A DNA stretch of 64,000 nt, taken from the NCBI GenBank assembly GCA_008360955.1, contig LUCM01002245.1, positions 8,745 through 72,744 on the forward strand, written 5' to 3'. Below are positions 40,358 to 50,700 of this stretch, piece by piece. The notes beneath the pieces are model-generated. The model was not told where the DNA came from, made no database searches, and was given only the letters and a program-made list of their open reading frames with translations. This DNA is from Fasciolopsis buskii (Eukaryota; Platyhelminthes; Trematoda; Plagiorchiida; Fasciolidae). A program made the translations under genes and the position numbers. Every line of letters begins with the position of its first letter. Position 1 is the first letter of the stretch.

Positions 40358-43300
40358 CCGGGAAAGGTGGTTAGCTTATCAAACTGCTTCAACGCATTCG
40401 GCTAACGGAACTGGCCGCGACACAACAACTAGAAAATGTGAACATCATACTACTTGTGAACACAACCCTCGAAACTAACTCACCATGTAGATAATTGACT
40501 GGATTTGAAAAGCAATAGCATGTGCACCCAAAGTTACCTCACCCATCGATCCTGGGAAAGAAAAAAACAAGAATATTCACGACTGCTGGAGAAGACTGTT
40601 GGACTGAATCAGTCTCAATACGTCACTGGCAGTTACATTTTAAACAGGATAATAGATGAAGTCTTGATTTTGATAACCCGCGTAGGGGTTCACCAAGCGC
40701 AACCCAGAATAATGACGCAATGTATTTTCTTATGATATTTTTTTCTAAACAAAGAATACAATCTGACCTCAAGTGATGCATTCCCCAGAGTGATTGGGCT
40801 CCAAGTGAGCCAGAGCCGTTTTCCATCATACCGACAGGCTGACATACCTTGAAGCAATGATGATATGTTTATTTACCACATTTCTATTGAACTCATAAGT
40901 TCTCTTAAAACATTCTTTAGTGATTTTTGCCGGTTAACATTGTCCTAAGTGTCTGTTGTGATTAAAGTCAGTTCTTTAATCTGCACAAAACTGCAGAAAT
41001 CTCGAGAGCATGAAAAAAATTTGACGCCTACTATGAATCGCATTTTCAATTTGTGGATGACAGAGGGAGTAAAGTTGGCACAAATAAGCCGCTCTACAAC
41101 AAAGTCCGAAACTGAGGTGATATGTCACGCCAAGTGTGGACACAATGCCGGGACCTCATCGCGCATACGGAGTCCACGAGGCACCCAGTCCCAGATGAAC
41201 GATACTACTTTTACTTCTTATACATTCAAATATACCCGAACCCAGTACTTTGAGTATGCATGTCTAGTGAGCGGCAAGAACCGCGGAACCAATCGTGTGT
41301 TACCGGCACTAATCGTTCAGCCATGTGCGTATCGCTACCTAGAATTATACTAGCTTGCGCTCCCAGTACTATTGTTCTGTTGGTTGATAATGCTTGACCC
41401 ACACTGAACAATCGGTCATCGCAGTTAGGATCCCAAAACTGGACTATTAATCCCTGCATGCTCCTGTTTTACAAACGATATTCTGGCGACGAAACATGTT
41501 TCATGCGCATAAACTCATGTATGTATGCACGATTTATACATATATATATATATATATATCTACATTTAGAGGTTAGAAGACGCACACTGAGGTATAACAT
41601 TTATGTGACATTTCGATATGTATATATATATATGTATATGCACCAATCCTCGGAAAACTAGACAGGCAAAACCTCGCCTCGTTGGTGGTCTCTTTCCAGC
41701 TTGCCTACAGATGTTATGTGAAGTACTTAGTTACCAAGGCGGGGTCATATATATCTTTTGAGATTTTTAATTACTGTGTACTTATTAGCAGTTGCCGAAT
41801 TTTTGACTTGCTTTATGGATGATTGTAGTAGAATGGGCATACTCCGTAGCCATTAAGGAGGAGGATGTGAAAAACCGCCACCTGTGACCCTGGAACTTGA
41901 AACGGCATAGAATTACCTAAGGTGTCGTTGGGTTATTTATACACATGCAAGCACATATATATGCATATATGAACATATATATATTTATTATACATAGACA
42001 CACAATCCACCAAATTTAGAGGTCACGACGTACCCGTTTTTGTTACCATCTAACTAGCCCTGCCAACAATTCCTGCCTACAGTCCAGCAGCAACACATAC
42101 CAAATATATCCTTTTAACAGTGACAGCGAAGACTGAAAACGGGCTAACTCGGTGGTTGTGTGACCTGAAGTGAGGGATAAACACGAACCAAAAACGTGCA
42201 CGTCCCGAGTTCTTGTAACAATTCAAGTCTTGAAAGTATTTCTAATGGGCTGTCGATTTATTTTGCCGGCGATTGCACGGTGCGCCAAAACTCACAAAAT
42301 GGTGTTTGGAGGGAAGTTTATTTAGTCTTTCACATGAGCAAAAATGCAGTGCGTCTCGCCTGAGAATCTAGGCCGCAACCAAATAAAAATACCGCATAAA
42401 TAATCAAATCAAAGGCTCTCCATCTGGTGCAAAATTTGTGGTTTGAAGATCTGTTTCCGACCGCCACCCCAAAACTCGTAATGTAAAACAGGTTATAGTT
42501 CAGAACAACGCACCGCATAAAGCTTACATCAAGATTTACTAGTCTTTCAGAGATTACTTAACTGTGAATCATTAATTTACTCTTACAATATGAAACCGTG
42601 ACTAATTCAAGATGGAATTCATGATGCTATTTCACACCGGTCATGATATACCGATTTTTGAAAGTCCCATATTTGCCTCACTTCGAATTTGAAGTTCGGT
42701 GCAGTACTGGAAAAGGGTTAGGCAAGATCTATGATACCTTTTTGATGCGTACGATGTTACAAAGGTTGAAAACGTGATAAATAAAAGAAGGGAAGTATGT
42801 GGACTACCAGTCGACGTGGAGCACATCGGGGTTTGATTAAATCGCGTTTCCATGGACAAATGCTTCTCTCGTAAGTCCATTAGCCCGGTATCAAATAGTT
42901 GCTTTTTACACGATAAATCCTTGATCGATTTCAATAAACTGCCAATTTCCTGTCCACGAGTAGCATACCGAGGCACGACCTTAAGAACAGCAAGAAGTTT
43001 AAGCGCAGTCAACTTTGGACCGTGCGGTATGAAAGTACTTTTCCTTGTTGTGATGTTCGCTGATGCAAGTAGTGATTGGATAGGCTTTCCGCGGAAGAAC
43101 AATATCGGTTTTACGCTTATTGCTATCCGTCAGGTATGGGTAGCCGATGGTCTCTTCCCTAAACATCCGTATACTTATGCAATCTGAATCAGTATGTCAC
43201 CAGAAAATATATATATATGTATACATACGAGTCTATATACATATATACAAATATATACGTAGTAATTTGTACCATCGTGGTTATCCTCTAAAATAGTAAA

Positions 43301-46300
43301 CGAAAACGCCATACTTCACTGACCTGCAACAAAGGTAAGGGCTTCGAAACACCATTCTTCCAAAGCAACCATTAAAACACCGGGAACACCCATTCGAAAG
43401 ATTATACCCCAATTGCTGAGTGCAGCCTTCATATTAATCTCTGAAAAATGGAGTAATTAAAATCGATGGACAAGATCATGATGCAGATAGCGATGAGTAA
43501 AACTCCTAGTGAATAGCAATGCATCGCCAAATTGTTAGCACTTCATATCTGAGCGTTTTAGTGTTTTTAGTGTGCATTTGTGAGTTTTGACCAGAACTTG
43601 CATACTAGCAGGCTTTTATAAATGAGGCTGACAAATCAATATCCAATCACTATGGAATTACAGTTTTAGAGACACAACAAGAATAAAATCATTCAAACGA
43701 CCTAGGTGTGCTAACTTGAGCTGCGGTGCGATTCTTCTGATATGCATTCATCGACTTACTCGTGGGTGATGCATGACGAAATAAATTTTATCTCGCCTAG
43801 AAATAAGTGCGCTTTTATAAGGTATTGCATTGTTTTTATGCAAAGGCTGCACCGAACGTTGGCCAACTAAAGGGCCCACATATATGAAAGTAACCAACAA
43901 GGGAAAGAATCAAACTAGGAAGTTCTACTTTGTCCAAACTTCTTGATGCTGATTAGTTTAAGATTAATCAGTCAGACTTACAAACAACTAGCTAATGCAT
44001 TTGGTCTCCAACTCGGTTTCTAAATTTCGTCGCTTCCGTTACCATAATGAAACTGGTCTTGGTCGATTCATCGAAATCTTTCTAATTTTGATGCTGTTGC
44101 ACTGGATCACGTAAAAATGGCGCTCCGTCAGTCTGCTCTTCATAAGCTAACAAAATGCCTACCCGATCGTGGTTCGTCAAATAAAGTGAAACTGTGCTGT
44201 TAGTCTTTCTTTAGGGTCAACGACCAAGTCAGCACTGGAACCCGCGGATATTGCCTCTACTAATTGTTTGCTTCCAGTGCTGACTGTTATTTTGGGTGTA
44301 GCCACCGCCCACCTAGTCTGATCGATTAACACTGATTTCTCCAGCATCCAATACATTTTATTTCATATATATGCACTTTTGACCTCCAAAAGTCAACGAG
44401 GAGAGGTAGAGGCAAACCCAGGGACCATTTGCTTGCTCTAGCAATCTCAGGGAGTCGCAGTTACCCACTGATCGTGAATTACGCAGCTGAAAGATTTAGT
44501 GTAGCGCAACCACATTTTCAATGAGACCCAGCAACTAATCTGCATTTAATCATTGAACTAGCTTCGTCGGCCGCATTCCAATGAGATGAGCAGCGCAGCT
44601 GAATGAGAACCAAAGGATATTGTGTATCTTTCAAATGGCACGAGAAAACTTGTATTATGGATGACTTTTCTGGATTATAAAAACGTACTTAAAGAAACCG
44701 GTAGATACTCAGTAAACGGTCACCCCTTAACAAACCTAAGTAAAAGAGGAACATCACTGGATTTGCAACAGACATGCCGCTTTGCATTCATCAATACTAT
44801 TTTATGAATGCCTACTCGATGTATATCGCCGGTAGCTACTGAACTTCTCGCTGATGACCGCATTTACCTTGTAAGCTGCTGTTTCGAGCCCTGGTCCATT
44901 GTGGTTCCCGATATTCACATGTACCATTAACTGAGCTTACTTTTTCGCTCGTTCTCGCTCCACTTTTAGGTATTTTTAAACCACATTACGTCACATCGTA
45001 TTGTTACCATTCACTTTATCCTATTCACTATGGGTCTTAAACTAATCAATTTCGATCTATAGTTCTGGCACAAACTGTAGTCTTGTAGTTGTATTTCATC
45101 GGTTTTACCACATTCATTTTTCTTTCCAATTTATATTAATCGTCTTTTCAAAACCTGTAAAGTCCTTGACATTCGAGCAACGTTGGAACAGTGTAGTCCT
45201 CACCTTCACATATGCCTTTCGGTCTTCCAATACAACTATGCTAAAGAATAGACAATCATCAACCGTTTGTTATGTCGCGCTTAGTACTGAAATTAAATAC
45301 AAACTAAATTGCTTCATATTGAATTCTAGTTATTAAAAGCACGACCCGATAATAGTGGAAGTCAAATGTCGGTCGAACAGTAAAACTTGCTTGGCCATGT
45401 TTCGGTGAAAACTTTTGATAGGCACAGATACGTCAACACTCCGAGAAACATGAATGCAAATGAGCATGAGAGACACAGTGCAGAAGTCCTGATGTGGGGG
45501 GCAAGAAAAGAAGTAATCTTAAAAACGTTTTGTTCTCTTCCGGTATAGTCAAAGTGGGCCGTGTGCAAAAATAAGGTGATTTATGAAAGTGGATATTGAC
45601 AAATAAAATGAAAACAATAATCAGCGGTTAACAGGCATGTGCTCAGCTACCGATAAGCATGCCAATCGTGAGCAATACATACCATAAAAATACTAGAGTG
45701 AATGGCCGATTGCAACCCAAATGATCCGTACTGAATTGCGGTCTATGCTCCAATTAACGTGGCCGATATCGGAACAAAGAATGAATTCTATTTTAAATTC
45801 TAGGAGTTAATCAACCAGGATTTCGAACCACGACGTAGTATGAGTTGCAGGGCATTAGGAAGCTCGCCCCAGTTGATCAAACAAACTCACTCGCCACATT
45901 CTCCAGAATGTTTTCCCTGATCAGAGCTGCCAGAATGATAGCCACCTAGTCATACTAGTAGAGAAAACAGATTGTCAACCTAAGACACTCGTTTCGAACA
46001 GCTGGAGAACTACCTCCTAAACTGGTACTCCGACAGCAGGTCGAACTGCACCTTCACCACATCATGATAAGACTAGACAGGGCCTTTTCTACCGATGATT
46101 GGTAGGGGAACCGTGGTCAAGGACGGAAACTCCAAACAGCAATAACTTGTGTAGATACTTTAAAGCGGAAACTCCGAGCGTGCTAGTCTTTTCATCTTCC
46201 CGGTTGAACTGTACAACCTTGAAAATCCCAGAAAAACGGCAAGAACCGTCACCAATAATTAAAAACGCCTGTACTTAGCAAACGACACAGAAGCCGACGC

Positions 46301-47637
46301 TACTTCCATGGAACAGTAACGAAATCGAATTAAATCGACCAATATGGAAGCTGCACAAAAGGAACATCCGCAAACGATTGAACCTCTGTCGGCACATTGA
46401 TCAAAGGACATTAAACCCAGAAAGCAGATAGCAGCAAATGCCACAAACTTCAGCAATAGGTTTCATGCTTTGCCAGGAGAGACTGCATGACACTGAAAAA
46501 AAGACAGCCGAAAACATCGATATTGCTTTTGGAAGTGTTCTGCCTTGGGATTTTCATGAATACCTATGCCCGAACGACTCAGGAAAATAGAACGATGATT
46601 AAAATACTTGGGCCAAATTCTCAGCCTGGGTACAACCCACCTGACTGAAGAATTAATGTCAAACCTTATTACGTCAGTGCGAAAGAAACTGCTGTCCGCT
46701 GCCTGAAACTGAAATCAGTGAAATCAATAACAAACTCAAATTGAAGGGCCACCGGCGAAGATGGCATCCCACCAGAGACCTCTGTGTCCGAGGTTTATGC
46801 ATTCATTTTAGCTTTACATGGCAAAAACAAGTGATTCCAAATGACTGGAACAATTTCATTTGTTTGACCGTCCCTAAGAAGGAGGATTTATATATACGAG
46901 TTACAAAAGGATCAGTTTGATTGATATCAACGCAGATTGACATTACTTTGTTACTAAACCACTTGCAGAGAGAAAATGACTCCCTCGACAGGACGAATGC
47001 GTTTTTCACCACAGTACTGCTGTAGATTTTGGTAGTCAACATCTTATTTCACCCATGAACTGCTAAGCAACAGGTCAAGTTAACCTTACAGTAATACGAA
47101 AAGTATCGTTTTTTTTCATAAGAGCTCAGTAATAGCGATCTCCGGATGTTGGTTGATTGAAAGAACTATTGGTAATTTGGAAAATGTGCCAGAACCGTTG
47201 GCAATGACGAATAGAGGAAAAATAAAATAACCTATGGTCGTTGCATCTTGCTTGAATTTACAGGTTTAGCAGTTATCACTAGTTTAGACCTGACTGTTCC
47301 CACAATTCAGTTATCTCATGGCCACGTAAGATCAAACAGTTCTTCTTGAAACACGTCAGGAGGGTGAATTTGACTAACTGGAAAGGAATATTCCTTCGGA
47401 GTCGGCAATCTCAATTACCACGTTTGACCAATGATACAAGTGGTCATTAGAAAATGTGTAAAAAGTACTTACATAGGCTGTCATGCACACAATCTAACAC
47501 GCGGTGCCAAACGCTATCTACCCCAAAAAAATCTTTCTTGACGGGTTTATAAAATATCAGTTCACTCATGGCCACGCGGGATTTGAGCCGCCAGGCGTCA
47601 GAACATAAGACGTAGATGCGCGTGCAAACATACAGAC

Positions 47638-47712
<75 letters not shown>

Positions 47713-50700
47713 TACCGGTTTGTTCGCTGAGCTGGGCAATTTGGTTGCAAACATTTCATCACCAACCGAGATGACATCGCCAGTGCTATGATACTGTGGT
47801 CACTACTTTTCACTCCTGATTATGTCGTATGGGTACTCACCTTACCCTTTGAATTATTGGTCGACAGTAACAGAATACGGCTAGTGAAATCGTTCAGCAT
47901 TTAGTGAAGAACAAAATGCTCACCTAAGTCCAAGGTTGTATCGAGCAACGAAACAATACTGGAGTAGTCCGTTGAGCATGGTACCCAGGCACGAAGAGTA
48001 CAACATAGGTAGAACGATATTCTGTGCTTGTAAATAACGACCGAACGTTAGAAACAAAAAGTCACACTGAAGCGGAAAAAGAAATTAGATGTAAGTGTGC
48101 GTTCTGGAAGATAAGCGGCAAGTTTTTCACTATCATTGGACGTTGGTTTAAATGTAGGCCATTGTCCGTTGCGTCTGAGTTTAGTCCAACCGCACATGTA
48201 AGAACATCCATTAGGAGGTCTGAGCATCAACTAATCTTTAATTGATTACTTGCTCATCGACAGCTTTGGACATTAGCATTAAGTCTTGCTTGTAGCCATC
48301 CTTTCGTGTTGTTAGTTCATTTGTGTTTATTTGTGTGCAACAGTCAGATGCGTTAAGTAAACTACTCTGATAGCCAAGCAATTAAACTACCGAACACGAG
48401 TGTGGGCATTTAGCTGAATAAAAGTGTCCAGATGAATTGGACAACATGGTCGCTCTCAAACAGTCATCCACATCCATCTATTACAGTGACCTCTAAGCAG
48501 ATCGAGATCACTAATTGAGACCAAATAAAATTCAAGTCACTCCAGTTTCTTGAATCCAAATGGGCTTTGGCCAATCGATGCATGATCACGTAAGCATGAC
48601 TGAATCTTCGGTTTCATTACCTATTCTACGTGTATGTGACAAGTATATAATTATTTTGGGTCAGGAATTTCAGTTTTTTACTTCCTCCTCGCGGATCGTT
48701 TTGTTATGCACCTATCCAGTGTTCTTCCGACATATTTACGAATCACTGAGATCTTGATACTCAATATAAAATTATGGCTATATAAAATAATTGCAGGAAT
48801 ACTGGCCAGAGGTGCTAGTTCTTTCAGATAGTCTTAATCATCACTTATTACTTCACACTACATGAAGGTGACTGAATTTGCGACAAACGTTTATTCAAAA
48901 TTAGTAATCATTTCGACCACACCATCCAAGTCCTTGGTATGAAGTTTCCAAGTGAAAAAGCACGTCTGTAAACAACCTTATACGAATTGTAATATTTTCT
49001 GACGTTTACCAGCCTCGGTTGTGACATATGACATGTAGGGCAAGTAAAACATATTCTATTATCTAACCATAATGTCAGCAGTCAAGAGGAGCTACATGTG
49101 GTTGATGCGACTTCGTTTTATCGCATCCTGGATTGAGCTATAGAAGACGTTTGTTTGACAAATTTTAACCGGGATGACGCAGTGCACTTCATAAATCACT
49201 GCTTGTCTAACTGATCGAGAATTTCTTGTTGCACACTGTAACAATGAACTGATCTCAGTTCATTAAGAACCGACTTTTGGCAACAGGTTCCATGCAGTCG
49301 ACTTTTATTCTGGTATCTTGTACCTAATTAAGTAAAAGCGTTTCGATTGACAGAAGAGTAGATGATGACACTTCTGCTTTAGAACTACAATCGACGTTTT
49401 TTTTATTTCAATGCAATAAGTGAGACAAACTTTTACCAGAAGTCCAAAGCTCAGTATGCATATCGATTGCCCAAGGCAACTATCAGTTGCCTTTGGACGT
49501 CCCAGGAGCTATGGTTATACAGAGTAGCGTCCCGGACGGGTTATTTAAGGCTAGTTAATAAAATCAATTACATAAGCGAACGTAATTTAATGCTCTAAAT
49601 TAGCGCCCTAGTTTTTCGGTAAAGATAAACGATATCCAAGATTAGTTCACATCTCCTGGACTACTCCGTTTTTACTAAAAACGAAATAAATTCCAGAAGT
49701 TTCCCTAAACATCTTAGAATTTGGAATAGCTAAACTTTATTGCTATTTGCAGATTCCGAAGCAATAACCCGGAGTAAGAAATGAACCCAAGATGGAATTT
49801 TCCAAATTTCCATATCCAGTCTAAATTTGACACACTGGACCCTAATCCACGTGCATGGTTTTGCCGTAATTTACAATCAAAAAGGGTCAGGCATCATGTT
49901 TTGCTTAATGTCCAAGGGATATATTATCTAACTGATACCACGATTGAATTCAGTCTTGCATAGCATTCCCCAATAGTTGAGGTCAACTGACCTATCAGTA
50001 GGCTAAACGGGATATTTTACAATATCTTCCAAAATAATTCCTTCACAGGACAATAAGTGCTATCGATCATTGTTAAAAGCTCACCTAGAACGGCAATGCT
50101 ATGATCACTCAATTAACCCAGCCTCCTTAATGTCCTCGCTTCAAGTATTCGTGTGCTCAGATAGGAATTCACCAACATACACGTACACACAATGGAACGA
50201 CTCACAAACATCCCAAAGAAAAACAAGACCATTTGACAGGTTTTGTTGACTACGCCCTCCTTAAGCTAGGCTTTGTGTTGACTAGGTTTAAGTGACTTCT
50301 GAACTACCTCTTACGTGCCTGTCTGCTTACTCATCAATCTCCTTGCTGAGCACATGGGTACGCCCTGACAAAAAGTGTTATAGAAGTACTTACCAAAAAT
50401 TCATTTACTTTCAGCTCATTTTGGTACTATCTGGTGATCTTTAAATGTAGCGACGGTCACGATGATTTTAGTAGGTGGGCGGAATTCCTATTACAACGGG
50501 TCGCTGACCATGTAACTCCACAACATTGGTCCAAATTAGATCTATCAATTCTGGAACAGAAAGCCGGTCTAGTTAAATAAGCAGATCTGACTTTTTCAGG
50601 AAACCCAGGTAGTTCGTTTATGGTTTCACGTTCCCTATCTTTAGCTGGATCCAGAGGCAATTGACGCGGACCTTTCTAATCGTTACTCATCGATTCGACG

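Noticed and set aside
40623..40829. Minus frame with GSLGAQSLWG, also like MATE helix 8
   Set aside because: The acceptor phases (0) do not match the previous exon (1), and the real exon 5 lies just downstream; judged a chance match.
42641..43102. 153-codon minus frame, among the longest in the window
   Set aside because: It runs into a dispersed repeat (R1), has no recognised motif and no trusted splice sites; likely chance.
45661..45780. Minus stretch YGSFGLQSAIHSSIFM before ATG/GTATGT, like a helix 5 exon
   Set aside because: A stop closes the frame upstream and the phase does not fit exon 3. Exon 2 (47,924-48,066) supplies this part of the protein.
47566..47813. Two minus frames with long Ile-Tyr repeats
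   Set aside because: They are translations of the (TA)n microsatellite.
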